A stretch of DNA of 64,000 bases from Enchytraeus crypticus (Eukaryota; Annelida; Clitellata; Enchytraeida; Enchytraeidae), in NCBI GenBank assembly GCA_905160935.1, contig CAJHZI010000659.1:242001-306000 (forward strand), in the 5' to 3' direction. The stretch's first letter is position 1. Every line of letters begins with the position of its first letter. The notes below the pieces were generated by a model. It saw only the letters and a program-made list of their open reading frames with translations, was not told where the DNA came from and did no database searches. The position numbers were made by a program, and so were the translations under genes. This document shows positions 10,678 through 21,690 of the stretch, in pieces.

Positions 10678-12225
10678 CAATCAATTAATCAGAGTCTTGA
10701 CCCTGGTTCTTGACACCAGGCTGGAACCCGGCTCGTTAAATGCTATGTGACCATCCGGGCCGATACCTAATCAATCAAGGAGTCAATCAATCAATCAGTC
10801 AGTCAGTCCGTCAGTCAATCAATTGATCGATGAATCACTCAGATTTCAGTCAGTCAGTCAGTCAGCCAGCTAGCCAGCCAGCCATCCAGTCAGTCAGTCA
10901 GTCAGTCAATCAATCAATCAATAAACCAATCAATCGATCGATCGGTTCTTCGATTAATTAATCAATAAATCAATTTAAAAAATCAATCAATCAATCAATT
11001 AATAAATTAAATAATTCATCAGTTAAGACACATCGTTGAACCTGCTTCAAACATATCGGCGAATTTATTCACCCAGTGTAAGTCAGTATATTAGGAATTT
11101 TCATAATTTCTTCTGATGTCTAAAAGTAATTATGTCACGGTGGATAAATGGGATTATTCTAGAGAAAGAGATATAACAACTATTCGTATCGTCATCAGAA
11201 TCTTCCCTTGAATCCCAGTTAAACTAGGGTCGGACACGAACAGACTGTCTCAAATTATCTCTTTCAAAAATTATATCATCCAACAGTCAATCCCCTATTC
11301 TAATATTTAAGACTTCCATTTGTTTAAATTATTGGTTATTCATAGTAGGGCTTAGAATGAAGCCGTTCGGTATATAAAATTTGAGCTAAGAATGAAGCGG
11401 TTCGGAACCTCATAGTAAAGGTTAGAATGTAGCGGTTCGGCATCTCGTAGTAGAGCTTAGAATGAAGCGGTCCGGTATCTCAAAGAAGAGCTTAGAATGA
11501 AGTGGTTCGGTATTTTATAGAAGAGTTAAGAATGAAGCGGTTCGACATCTCATAATAGAGCTTAGAATGAAGCGGTTCGATATCTCATAGTACAGCTTAG
11601 AATGAAGACGTTTGGTATCTCATAGTAGAGCTTAGAATGAAGAGGTCCGGTATGTCATAGTAGAGCTTAGAATGAAGCGGTTCGGTATACCATAGTAGAG
11701 CTTAGAATGAAGTGGTTCCGTATACCATAGTAGAGCTTAGAATGAAGCAGTTCGGTATCTCATAGTAGAGCTAAGAATGAAGTGGTTCGGTATCCCGTAG
11801 TAGAACTAAGAATGAAGCGGTTCGGTATCTCATAGTAGAGCTAAGAATGAAGCGGTTCGACATCTAATAATTGAGCTTAGAATGAAGCGGTTCGATATCT
11901 CATAGTAGAGCTTAGATTGAAGCGGTTCGGTATCTCATAGTAGACCTTAAAATGAAACGGTTCGGTACCTCATAGTAGAGCTTAGAATGAAGCGGTTCGT
12001 CACACCATTGCAGAGCTTAGAATGAAGCGGTTCGGCATACCATAGCAGAGCTTAGAATAGGCAGTGCACTAAGCGAGAGAGAGAGAGAGCGAGAGAGCGA
12101 GATGCCATGGACCTGCCAATAGATAGTGCACTAAGCGAGAGAGAGAGATTCCATGGACCTACCAATAGGCAGAGCACTAAGAGAGAAAGAGATTCCATGG
12201 ACCTGCCAATAGGCTGTGCACTAAG

Positions 12226-12256
<31 letters not shown>

Positions 12257-12356
12257 GTCATATTCTATATTATAACTATATATATAGATTATATTATATA
12301 GAGAGAGAGAGAGGAGAGGCAGAGAGACGAGAGACGATGAGGATCTTTTTTTTTTC

Positions 12357-12392
<36 letters not shown>

Positions 12393-15143
12393 TAGATCTC
12401 CCAATAGGCTGTACACTAAGAGAGAGAGAGAGAGAGAGCATGGACTTGCGAATGGGCAGTTCACTGAGAGAGAGAGATGGAGAGAGAGAGAGATATTTGT
12501 TGAACTTGCCAATAGGCAGTGCACTAAGCGAGAGAGCGAGAGAGCGAGAGAGATTCCATGGACCTGCCAATAGGCAGTGCACTAAGAGAGAGAGATGATA
12601 ACGATGAACTCTCAGCACTCACCTCCTATGAACAGCTCGATGCCTCCAGCCTCTTTTATCTTCTGTTCAAAAGCGTCGCACTCCTTAACGAGATCAGCAG
12701 CGTTACCATCGAGTATATGAGCGTTGGGCGGGTCGATGTCGATGTGCTTGAACAGGTTGTTCCACATGTACGAGTGGTAACTCTCCGGGTGGTCACGTGC
12801 TATACCTGACATACATTACAATACAATACAATACACTAAAATACAACACATGAAACTACAATACAACACACTAAAACACAATACAATATATTAAAATACA
12901 ATACATTAAATTATAGTATATTAAAATACAATACATTGAAATACAATACAATAATATACAATATAATACATTAAAATACAATACAATAAATTAAAATACA
13001 ATACACCAAAATACAATACTTTAAAATACAGTACATTAAAGTACAATATATTAAAAAACAATACATTAAAATACATTACATTAAAATACAGTACATCAAA
13101 ATACAATATATCATAATACAATACATTAAAATACAAAACGTTACAGCGAATACATTTAAATACAATACACTAAAAGAAAGTACAGTACATTAAAATACAG
13201 TACATAATATTTAAATACAATACAATACATTAAAATATGATACATTAAAATACAACACAATACATTAAAATATAGCACAATACAATAAAATACACTATGC
13301 TGCATCTTAATTCAACAAAATATATTTAAATACAATACAGTGCAATAAACTACAATACAATACATTAAACTACAATACAATACATTAAAATACAGCCCAA
13401 TACATTATAATGCACTATAGTACATTACAATTCAATACAATCCATTTCAATACTAGACAATATATTTAACTAAAATACAATGCATTAAAATACAGTACAT
13501 CACCATCTTCCCATGAATCCAAATTTAACTACGATGGGGCTTAGAAAATTGTGTAGCAACTTCTGGAGCCCAAGCGCTCACCAACAGAATGCCCTTTCTG
13601 TCGTTGGTTTGGATTTTAGTGCTTTGTTGCCTTTTACAACACTTGCAGTCCACGGTTGGTCTATTCTTCAGCAACCTGGACACAACACGGGTCAAATTAT
13701 TTAGTTATCTAGATTAATTAATTATTACTAACTACTGCCTTACAAAACATTAAAAGTGCGACTAAATAATTAATAATCTTTTCATATTTTAGGTCCAAAT
13801 TACTTGTAAAATAACATTACAACAATTGAAGTGCTACAGGCATCAATGACAACATCGAGCACTATTGTGACAAAATCAAGCCGGCGAGCAAAAAGAAGGT
13901 CCAAATACAGTGCTAATGTATTATATTTGTATAACATACAAGCTGAGCTATTTACAACTAAATAATTGATAAATAAATAAATAATTACTAGTAATTATAC
14001 TAAATAATTACTTATTTATTTAATATTTTAATGATTATTAATGCTACTAAACGACTGCCCTACCCACGTATTCGTCCATGTTGAAGGTTTTTACGTATTT
14101 GAACGACAGTTCACCTTTCTTGTGATACTCCACCAGCTTCTTGTAGGTGCCACCAGGCGTGCTGCCTACAACAACAACAACAACAAAAACAACAAACCAG
14201 CTCCTTGTGGATGCCACCAGGTGTGCTGAATACAAGAACAACAACAACAAACCAGCTTCTTGTAGGTGCCACCAGGCGTGCTGCCCACAACAACAACAAC
14301 AACAACAACAAACCAGCTTCTTGTAGGTGCCACCAGGTGTGCTGCCTACAACAACAACAACAACAACAACAACAAACCAGCTTCTTGTAGGTGCCATCAG
14401 GTGTGCTGCCTGCAACAACAACAACAACAACAAACCAGCTTCTACTGTAGTCTCATCCATGACAACATCAAGTATTACATAGTGGGGTCTCAGCCCAGTA
14501 AAATCAAGCTTAGTTGGACTGACAAAATTGCAAATGAAGAAGTTCTTGAAAGAGTCGGTACAGATAGACAGTTAATAAGTGTGATAATAAATGGAAAGAA
14601 AAGCTAGATAAGACATATTATAAGAGAGTGCTTAGGAAGAGGTTTGCTAAAGGAATTAGCAGAAGGAAGAATGCCAGGGAAAAGAGGTAGAGGAAAACCA
14701 AGACATTGGATGTTTGATGATTTGATAACAAATTCATATATAGAGATAAAAGGAAAGGCTGAGGATAGAATTGGTTTGAAGAGTTATATGCCATGGACCT
14801 GCCGTTGGGCAGTGCACTAGATTAAGAATATCAAACACTCACCGGTAGGAAGACCGTGCGTGAAATACCAATCAGTCACATTAATACCGGTAAAATACCT
14901 GTCTCGTTAATACCGGTAAAATACCTGTCTCATTAATACCGGCAAAATACCGGTCTCATTAATACCGGTAAAATACCTGTCTCGACCCAGCATTTGCATG
15001 GCTAATATCAAGTACTCACCGGTAGGAAGACCCAGAGTGAAATACCGATCAGGGCCGGGTTTGAAGTCGTGAATTCTCTTCTTGATGTACCGGGCCGCCC
15101 ATTCCGTAGCTTTGTCATAATCGTCAAGTATTATCAGCTTCAT
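8682..15143 (-). CDS. GNPDA: glucosamine-6-phosphate deaminase (isomerase)
   Basis: Cytosolic enzyme that converts glucosamine-6-phosphate to fructose-6-phosphate and ammonia, feeding amino-sugar catabolism and balancing the hexosamine pathway. Five exons (15020-15143, 14064-14165, 12623-12805, 10456-10640, 8682-8918) join in frame to 831 nt, or 276 aa, the length of human GNPDA2. The N-terminus M-K-L-I-I-L and the G-L-P-T-G-S-T-P loop match the family. The active-site residues are all present: D72 (N-M-D-E-Y), D141, H143 and E148 ([10 protein letters not shown]). Introns are filled with tandem repeats and retroelement tails, and four exon borders are copied into the introns. There is no neighbour of related function. 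This is the most secure gene in the window. Confidence 0.96.
8925..9390. repeat. degenerate (AATC)n array
   Basis: GNPDA intron 4, beside the exon 5 acceptor: AATC units with TCAG, AATA and ATCG variants. Nothing else was seen. Confidence 0.8.
9400..9600 (-). mobile_element. SINE-E copy, decayed
   Basis: Minus-strand remnant recognised by TCTATCACTTTAAATACTAC and GTTTAAACAGTTTATTCCG. Confidence 0.45.
9660..10420. repeat. about 31-bp AT-rich tandem array
   Basis: Unit near TAATAAATCATTTAATAATT plus AAGTTAATAAAT, repeated more than 18 times. It is interrupted at 9930-10030 by a 21-bp repeat (TTTATATCTATGATTAATATC) and at 10041-10090 by a copied piece of exon 4. Confidence 0.85.
10041..10090. 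repeat. copied 3' border of GNPDA exon 4
   Basis: Repeats the last 30 or so nt of exon 4, its GTAA-type donor and about 15 nt of intron (original at 10437-10486). It lies about 400 bp inside the intron and retains an intact donor. Confidence 0.85.
10456..10640 (-). CDS. GNPDA: GNPDA exon 4
   Basis: Carries the catalytic [12 protein letters not shown] segment and ends M-D-A-R-E at a phase 0 donor GAG|GTAACT. The acceptor TTAG is directly preceded by (GATT)n. Both borders of this exon are copied into its flanking introns. Confidence 0.95.
10641..11030. repeat. (AATC)n array with a copied 5' border of GNPDA exon 4
   Basis: 10688-10771 repeats about 80 nt of exon 4 together with its acceptor; the original is at 10570-10650. 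It differs at only a few bases (for example CACCAGG for CACAAGG), which suggests a recent event. AATC, CAGT and CAGC arrays surround it. Confidence 0.85.
11190..11245 (+). mobile_element. SINE-D 3' end
   Basis: Reads CTTCCCTTGAATCCCAGTTA then AACTAGGGTCGG; a short truncated copy. Confidence 0.45.
11335..12060. repeat. 36-bp tandem array
   Basis: About 19 copies of a unit reading GCTTAGAATGAAGCGGTTCG plus GTATCTCATAGTAGA. The copies are moderately diverged, and the array passes directly into the LINE-tail repeats on its right. Confidence 0.9.
12060..12600 (+). repeat. amplified LINE 3' ends with (GA)n
   Basis: Nine or so tandem copies of ATGGACCTGCCAATAGGCAG plus TGCACTAAG, each followed by (GA)n. 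This is the 3' end of the LINE family at 14.5, 31.2 and 58.4 kb, here multiplied as a tandem array; (TA)n lies inside it at 12224-12250. Confidence 0.75.
12623..12805 (-). CDS. GNPDA: GNPDA exon 3
   Basis: Encodes [14 protein letters not shown] through E-L-F-I-G-G, nearly identical to vertebrate GNPDA. Phase 1 at both ends; donor G|GTGAGT. Confidence 0.95.
12812..13500. repeat. about 15-bp (AAAATACAATACATT)n array
   Basis: Degenerate tandem repeat filling the left half of GNPDA intron 2; no other signal. Confidence 0.9.
13500..13700 (+). mobile_element. SINE-D copy
   Basis: Head CATCTTCCCATGAATCC, body GGAGCCCAAGCGCTCACCAA and ATGCCCTTTCTGTCGTTGG, end CCTGGACACAACACGGG. One of the fullest copies in the window. 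Confidence 0.6.
13815..13930 (+). mobile_element. SINE-F copy
   Basis: AACAATTGAAGTGCTACAGG, CATCGAGCACTATTGTGAC, AAGCCGGCGAGCAAAAAGAA. Confidence 0.6.
14064..14165 (-). CDS. GNPDA: GNPDA exon 2
   Basis: Encodes [14 protein letters not shown] to N-M-D-E-Y-V-G, including catalytic D72. The acceptor is the first of a series: its TTGTAG is the end of a (TTG)n tract, and near-copies of the acceptor plus the first 30 nt follow upstream. Confidence 0.95.
14135..14452. repeat. array of copied GNPDA exon 2 acceptors
   Basis: The real border (14135-14166) is repeated at about 14197-14235, 14251-14290, 14312-14350, 14377-14414 and, truncated, 14434-14450. Each copy has the AG acceptor and about 30 nt of exon, separated by (ACA)n of varying length. 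The last copy is cut by a SINE-F fragment. Confidence 0.9.
14452..14510 (+). mobile_element. SINE-F fragment
   Basis: Reads CATGACAACATCAAG and GTAAAATCAAG. It joins the truncated exon 2 copy to the LINE tail on its right. Confidence 0.4.
14510..14821 (+). mobile_element. LINE 3' ORF end (family G)
   Basis: Translates to [12 protein letters not shown], then [11 protein letters not shown] and M-P-W-T-C-R: the C-terminus of a LINE polymerase ORF with one in-frame stop. Ends GGGCAGTGCACTAG. Inserted in GNPDA intron 1. Confidence 0.7.
14823..15000. repeat. copied 3' border of GNPDA exon 1 and a 26-bp array
   Basis: 14823-14880 repeats the last 30 or so nt of exon 1 with donor GTGAGT (original 15005-15060). 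It is followed by about four units of TTAATACCGGTAAAATACC plus TGTCTCG (14878-14990). Confidence 0.8.
15020..15143 (-). CDS. GNPDA: GNPDA exon 1
   Basis: ATG at 15143; M-K-L-I-I-L-D-D-Y and Y-F-T-L-G-L-P-T-G. The start equals the vertebrate start. Donor G|GTGAGT, phase 1. Confidence 0.95.
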
Positions 15144-15204
15144 TATTTCAGCCGTCTGTCAATCTACTACAATTAAAAAACACGCGGCACTAATAAATGG
15201 AGTC

Positions 15205-15330
15205 GTACACCCGTATTGCGGCAAGTTTCCTGAAGAATAGCAAACCGTAGACTGCACGTGCCGTAAAGGGCGACAAAGTACTAAGATCTATAATAACATC
15301 AGTAAGGGCAATCAGTTGGTGAGCGTTCTG
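15205..15330 (-). mobile_element. SINE-D copy
   Basis: Reverse copy: GCAAGTTTCCTGAAGAATAG, CGTAGACTGCACGTGCCGT, AGTTGGTGAGCGTTCTG. It lies about 60 bp upstream of the GNPDA ATG, so it may contribute to the promoter or 5' UTR. Confidence 0.55.
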
Positions 15331-15640
15331 TTAGTCATGTTTCATGACAATTGTTAGTCATGTCTCATAACAACTGTTAGTCATGTCTCATAACAACTGT
15401 TGATCATGTCTCATGACAATTGTTAGTCATGTCTCATGACAATTGTTAGTCATGTCTCATGACAATGTTATTCATGTCTCATAACAATTGCTAGTCATGT
15501 CTCATGACAATTGTTAGTCATGTCTCATGACAATTGTTAGTCATGTCTTATGACAATGTTAGTCATGTCTCATGATAATTGCTAGTCATATTTTATGACA
15601 ACTGTTAGTCATATCTCATGACAATAGTTAGTCATCATCA
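15330..15640. repeat. 23-bp tandem array
   Basis: About 13 copies of GTTAGTCATGTCTCATGACA plus ATT; each unit contains the palindromic core TCATGA. Confidence 0.9.
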
Positions 15641-15654
15641 TACTTCATCATCTT

Positions 15655-15816
15655 GCCTGACTGTTTTTTGATCACCGGACTGGCATTGCTTAGGATCTTT
15701 TATTTCTCTTCAGCACGTGTTTTTTTCCAGATCGTTTGGGGTGAATCGATTTGTAGAGACATGTGATGGAAGGACGTCCCTGACATCATCATGTATGAGG
15801 AAATGGACGTCAAACC

Positions 15817-15851
<35 letters not shown>

Positions 15852-15855
15852 CATC
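15655..15855 (+). mobile_element. SINE-B copy with (ATT)n tail
   Basis: GATCACCGGACTGGCATTGC, CAGCACGTGTTTTTTTCCAG, GACGTCCCTGACATCATC, then (ATT)n. Confidence 0.65.
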
Positions 15856-16029
15856 ATGTCTCATGACAACAGTTTGTCTTATGACAACCATTATGACTTA
15901 ATGATAACTACCTTGCCGCGAGTCATGAAGATTTGATAACAGTCATGCCTCATGACAACAGTAACGTCACAGTCAGTCATAGCAACTGCCATTCATTTGT
16001 CAAAACGAATACAAATCCTCTCTCATGTT

Positions 16030-17235
16030 TACAATGTCAGGAGAACTAATAAGTTAGTTGCCTATATAAGTTAATTGCCTATATAAGTTAATTGCCTATA
16101 TAAGTTAATTGTCTATATAAGTTAATTGTCTGTACAAGTTAATTGTGTACAGACTGGGGCAAAAAAATAATCCCCTAGCGAGATCTCAATAACTTTAAGA
16201 AAACTCACAATTTCTCTACGAAATTTGCGGAGCATCTAGGAGAGGAATTTCTGCGTATATCCTGAAATTTTTATGAAAATCTATTGAACAGGAAAAATAT
16301 TACAGCGTTTCTACGAAAAAATTGCAAAATCAGTTTTAACAAGGCTTTTTTTGCCAAAAGTCTTAATAACTTGGACAAAACTCAAAATAGTTTTACAAAA
16401 TTTTCAGAGCCTGCAGAGGAGGAATTTCTACACATATCCTGCAAATGGGGTGAAAATATATTCAGAAGCAACAAAAATACAGCGTTTCTTCGAAAAAAAT
16501 GTTAAAATCAATTTTACCAAGGCTTTTTTAAACAAAAGTACCGGACATTTTCTTCAAAATTTAGGAATAATTTAAACAGAAGAACGAATTTTAAGCATCA
16601 TTTATTGGAGTAGCTAGCAATGTAGTGCAGGCTTAAACTCCACCACTTAAGTAAACGGCCCTTTTCAGGGTCGTTATTTTCTTTAAAAGGAACAACTGAC
16701 ATTTCGAAAAGCCTTGTTAAAATTGATTTTAGCACTTTTCTCGTAGAAATGCTGTAATTTCGTAACTAATGAAAATAGTTTCATCAAATTTGCAGAATAT
16801 ACGCAGAAATTCCTCCCCTAGAAGCTCCGAAAATTTTGTAGAGATATTTTGAGTTTTCTTAAAGTTATTGAGATTTCGCTAGGGGATTATTTTTTTTTCC
16901 CCAGTCTGTATATAAGTTAATTGTCTACTTAAGTTAATTGTCTATATAAGTTAATTGTCTATATAAGTTAATTGACTATATAAGTTAATTATCTATATAA
17001 GTTAATTGTCTATATAAGTTAATTGTTTATAAAAGTTAATTGCCCATATAAGTTAATTGTCTATATAAGTTAATTGTCTATATAAGTTAATTGTCTATGT
17101 AAGTTAATTGTCTATATAAGTTAGCTGTCAATATAAATTAATTGTCTATATAAGTTAATTGTCTATAAGTTAATTGTCTATATAAGTTAATTGTCTATAT
17201 ACGTTAATTGTTTATAAAAGTTAATTGTCTAAACA
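16030..17235. repeat. 17-bp array (TATATAAGTTAATTGTC)n
   Basis: About 25 units, interrupted by the DNA transposon at 16150-16908. Unit variants are TTAATTGCC and TTAATTGAC. Confidence 0.9.
16150..16908. mobile_element. Tc1/mariner-type foldback MITE
   Basis: 759-bp element beginning CAGACTGGGG and ending CCCCAGTCTG, flanked by TA on both sides, as expected of a TA target-site duplication. The terminal inverted repeats are long: at least 55 bp strongly matched (AATCCCCTAGCGAGATCTCA at the left) and recognisable over more than 200 bp. A third, direct copy of the arm lies inside (about 16360-16540). There is no transposase ORF. It inserted into a TATA step of the 17-bp array. Confidence 0.8.
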
Positions 17236-17261
17236 AATTAAGTGTCTATAGAAGTTCACTA

Positions 17262-17402
17262 AAAGTAAAAAAGCAAAAGATAAGGTTAACGACAGTTTCC
17301 TCACTCGAAAGCGATGTCAGTGACGGGCGAGCCCAGGATTTGAACCCTGCACATACTGATCCGCGGTCGAGTTTCTTACCGACGTCGCCACTGGCTCCTA
17401 CA
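17262..17402 (-). mobile_element. SINE-A copy
   Basis: Full-length-looking reverse copy from GTAAAAAAGC to GCCACTGGCTCC, including GGATTTGAACCC. Confidence 0.7.
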
Positions 17403-17444
17403 AGTTAAGTAACGTATGTCACGTGTAAAGTCATGCAATGTCTT

Positions 17445-17650
17445 TACAATCTTCTTCTTCAGTGCACTGCCAAGTGGCAGGTTCAAGGTACATATTCATA
17501 CTCAAAGTCTGTTTTCTCGCTCCATAAGAGCACTCCTTAGATCAACAAGTTAATCCATTCACAACGTCTATGCCTTATCCATACCTTATGTAGCCTATAG
17601 CTTGGGAAATTGTCTTTACAATAGGCGAGTATAATCAATCAATCTGCAGC
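17445..17650. mobile_element. LINE tail plus repeat family H
   Basis: AGTGCACTGCCAAGTGGCAG (LINE family G end, reversed), then a sequence also found at 21080-21200 (ATTCATACTCAAAGTCTG, CTATGCCTTATCCATA, GTAGCCTATAGCTTGGG). Confidence 0.55.
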
Positions 17651-17899
17651 CACTAGTTAAGCTGTGAGCTCAATATAACAAGCGATTTACAACTCTGAGA
17701 GGTAATAAAAATTTGGGCTACTACACGCACGTACATGTGCCTGTATATACTGTAGGCAGTGGCTGTAATATGCCGAGGCCATGGCTAGTAAAGTATGTAT
17801 GTACATAGAAAATTGTAGATATAAAAGTTTATTGATAGGTGTAGAAAATGACTGGTAGATAACTTTATGAGTGGCAATTGTAATAATTCAGGCTAAATG

Positions 17900-18267
17900 T
17901 CTGGCTCTCTCTCTCTCTTTCTCAGTCTTTTTTAATCTAACTCTTTCTTTCTCATTCTCTTTTTCTCTCTCTCTCCCTCCCTCATTCTCTCTCTCTATCT
18001 CTCTCTATTTTTCAAACCTGCTATCTATTCTTCACTATGCATTTCTAGTTGCATCGTGTCACTCTAATTCTATCCCTCTTTAACTCTTTCAGTCTCTCTC
18101 TCCATTCCTTTCTCTCTTTCTCCTTGCATGCAATCATTCTCAATAAAGCACTCATCCGGTTCGGTTCGTCATTAATTCTCTAACTATCTCTATTAATTCT
18201 TCAACTGTCACTACTAATTAATTATTAGTGACAGTTAATGATATGTGCAAAATTGTACATTTACTCT

Positions 18268-18340
<73 letters not shown>

Positions 18341-18360
18341 GATTTCTCTCTTTCTTTCTC
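17900..18360. repeat. (CT)n-rich tracts and a hairpin
   Basis: CT microsatellites at 17905-18020, 18060-18120 and 18264-18340. A clear hairpin lies at 18189-18236 (arms AACTGTCACTA and TAGTGACAGTT). Confidence 0.8.
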
Positions 18361-18524
18361 TCACTCCCCTACTCTAAAAGTAGCCAAGAATAAAACTATT
18401 TTCTTTCAAATATTTTAAAATAATGTCTGTAAGTTTAACACATTTTCCACACATCACCAAAAGAAAGCATAAGATTTTATAAACTCTACAAGACATACCA
18501 GCTCAATATGACATTTAATAGAGC

Positions 18525-18665
18525 TAGTAAAGTTAAGTTTAACGTCAGTTTCCTCACTCGAAAGCAATGTCAGTGATGTGCAAGCCCAAAATTTGAACCC
18601 CACAGTTACTGATCCATGGTCGAGTATCTTACCGACTTCGCCACTACCTCCAGCCGGATAATAAC
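18525..18665 (-). mobile_element. SINE-A copy
   Basis: TAACGTCAGTTTCCTCACTC, AAATTTGAACCCC and CGCCACTACCTCC. Confidence 0.65.
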
Positions 18666-18799
18666 AACATAACATCCCTTCCATGAATACTATATAACAA
18701 TTTAAACAACATCCGTTCACAGAATAATTCTTCTTTCTCTCTCTCTCTCTCTAAATTACATTAAATAAATTGAGCATGAAATGAAAATTATTATCTAGA

Positions 18800-19690
18800 A
18801 AACTAAAGTGATGGGAGTGTCTAGAAAAAGAGGAGGAGTCAATATAGAAAGAGACTATTCGACGTTAGAACAGGTAAGAGTTTCAGATGTTTAGGACGCA
18901 GAATAAAAGAAGATGTAAAATGTGGAACAGAAATCAAATGTATAATTGCTTAAGCAAAAGAGGCCTACAGTAAGCGAATATTACTACTAAGAAAAAGTTT
19001 GAAGAAACCCACGAAGATAAAGATTGTTAAGAGTTTAGCATGGACTACACTTCGTACGATTGAGAAACAAAGAAAGGAGGATATCACGAAACTGACAAAA
19101 TTAAGAAGGAAGAAGAGCTAAATAGGGTTAAAAAAAATACGGCGGGATTTAGTGCACTTGGTTTAGTTGCGCGTCAATAATCAAAGTTAAGCTACATCGG
19201 CCTCGGTTAGTAATTTAGGGGTGACCACCTTGGAAGACCAAGTGACGACAGCTTTGTAGGAAAACATCCCAGAAAGATAGAAGGTTATTCTTAAATCTGC
19301 GCGGGCTGCAACTGATGCGCCATCAAAAGGCAACGATTACTAATAACCATGGAGAGGAAGAAGGAAATGGGTCTTAAAGAAGCATCTGTGCTTCTGACCC
19401 AGTGTGCCGTTATGTAATTTTATATTAAATAGACACCAGATAAATATTATACGGAAAAGAAAGAGAACTTGATGGGTCATGTCCTGAGAGGGGTTGGTTT
19501 GTTAAAAGAGGTAATTGAAAGAAGAAAGGAAGGATAGAAGGTTAGAGGAAGACCGAGACTTGGGATGTTGGATGATTTGATAACTAATTCATATATTAAC
19601 ATGTAGAGAGAAGCGGAGGATAGAAATATGTGGAGATATATACCACAGACCTGCCAATAGGCATTACATTAAGAGAATGATGATAGCCCT
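18800..19690 (+). mobile_element. degenerate LINE (family G)
   Basis: Plus-strand pieces translate to V-S-R-K-R-G-G-V and L-E-Q-V, and further on to G-H-V-L-R-G, then [11 protein letters not shown]. It ends ACCTGCCAATAGGCATTAC. This is the distal ORF of a LINE, broken by many stops. A different insert seems to lie at 19130-19420. Confidence 0.55.
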
Positions 19691-20900
19691 AAAATCAATC
19701 TCATGACTAAAGGAGTAAGAGAGAGAAATATGTTTATTAGGTCAAAAGAGCAATGCAGGAAGAGCCCTATAGAAAATTTTATGATGCTACCTAACGCTCA
19801 AACTACACAGAGCTATTGAGACATTTTAAACTAAGTAAATCACATTTTATACTATAAACTATGTTAAACTTTACCACTTCAGTAAAAGCAGAGCATACAC
19901 ATATATAACCGCATAGCAGAATGGAAAATGACCAAATAACATGACATTGTATACAATACAAAAAGAGGCGATTGATGAAAAGTTTAAACTCATACGCATA
20001 TATCGCAACAAACTAGGCATAAATAATCTCATTATATGAAATAAAGCCATGACGTTTTTACACTTATTTCTTCATTTACCTACATGTTATAATTCCAGAA
20101 CAAATGAAATAATTACGTAACAGTAATATCCGTATAATAGCAAACGTACTTGCAACTTCTGATACTAATAGAAAATTTTTATGCTTTTACGAATCAAATA
20201 TGCTCTCTCAGTAGATAATATGCCTTCAAACTGACAAAAATGGTTCGAAGTGCTCTTAGCTACTGATTTGCAGTTTCAGCCTAATTATCGATTTATGCAC
20301 CTGACCCATAAAACTAAACAGTTGTCATACTTTTGTAAACAAGATATCAGCTGACTGAGAGAGTTTAGTAAACAAACTATATCTGGGCTTCCATTAAATT
20401 TATCATTTCACATGTCAACACCTGTAAGGAAATTCATTCTAATCTTTATCTATAGACTGGATGTGTAAAAGTCCTCTGTTAAATATTAGGTGAAACACAA
20501 CAACTCGTTTTCATAATTCATAGATTATTAAACAAAATATATGACGAAATCATTCATACTTTTACAAAATGACAAACGTACATGACTGATAATAATAGCA
20601 AACATGTATACAAAAGTATAAAGTAAATATAATAATAATATAACAATAATTATATTAAAACAGTAGCCCTATAAATCTCGTAATTCCGCTATATCTATTA
20701 AAGTACAAATAACTTCTCGGATAACTTCTTTTAAAGATGAAATGTTTACAACTTAACTTTACTATTTTTACTTCTTAGAATTTCTTACATGATAGCCTCC
20801 TATCAACTGTTCACCTTTGACAACTGACCCCTTGGTCATACCTTCAGAAACAGTCCTGTCCTCTAATAGGACTTAGACGGCTAGACTAGATGACATTATT
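19690..20900. other. non-coding AT-rich stretch
   Basis: Begins with AGAGAGAGAAATATGTTTAT, the reversed tail of the CR1/L2-like LINEs, so the first part may be a LINE 3' UTR (minus). No ORF, RNA gene or clear repeat was seen over the rest. Confidence 0.5.
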
Positions 20901-20949
20901 ATGGACGGAAATAGGGTTATACGCAAACAATACGGAAACAGGGTCATAC

Positions 20950-21078
<129 letters not shown>

Positions 21079-21079
21079 T

Positions 21080-21423
21080 GGTACATATTCATACTCAAAG
21101 TCTGTTTTCTCGCTCCGTAAAGAGCACTCCGTAGATCAACGAGTTAATCCCTTCAAAAAGTCTATGCCTTATCCATATCTTGTGTAGCCTATAGCTTGGG
21201 AAAAGTATGGCTTCTGAGGAGACTGAGGTGATTTCCCGTTGCCTTCCTCAGTATGGTGGATTAATTACCATTTAATCATGGGGGAAAATATTTCATGGTG
21301 AGGTGGGTCCCCTCTTGCCATCCTCAGCTCCTGACTTTATAGTCGCCTCTTACGTACACGCGGCAAATTGTTTGCGGTTGCCCAATTCTGCAGTGGTCCA
21401 ACCACACCCGAGCACAACACGGG

Positions 21424-21425
<2 letters not shown>
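21080..21425. mobile_element. repeat family H
   Basis: Shares 21080-21200 with 17480-17640. Continues through GATTTCCCGTTGCCTTCC to ACCCGAGCACAACACGGGG, an end resembling SINE-D and also seen at 26036; a (TA)n array follows. Confidence 0.5.

Positions 21426-21480
<55 letters not shown>
21425..21480. repeat. (TA)n microsatellite
   Basis: Uninterrupted TA repeat at the end of family H. Confidence 0.95.
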
Positions 21481-21539
21481 CATATGGGTTCCTGACAACA
21501 CCAAAAACAGTTATAACGCAAAGAGATCCTGTTGCTTGT

Positions 21540-21690
21540 GCCAAAATTGAACACTATTATCCAAATCCGAACACTATAGATTCAAATCCGAGACAGCATC
21601 GAGCTCTGCTGAGACAAGTCAACGCCGGCGAACAAAAATAAGATCTAAAACGGTGGAAATTCCAAAATCCAAAAATTAGTCCAAATTAAG
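21540..21690 (+). mobile_element. SINE-F copy
   Basis: CAGCATCGAGCTCTGCTGAG, CGCCGGCGAACAAAAATAAG, CTAAAACGGTGGAAATTCC. Confidence 0.5.

Noticed and set aside
12052-12618. Frames rich in Ser/Leu or Arg/Glu
   Set aside because: They are translations of (GA)n and (CT)n in amplified LINE tails.
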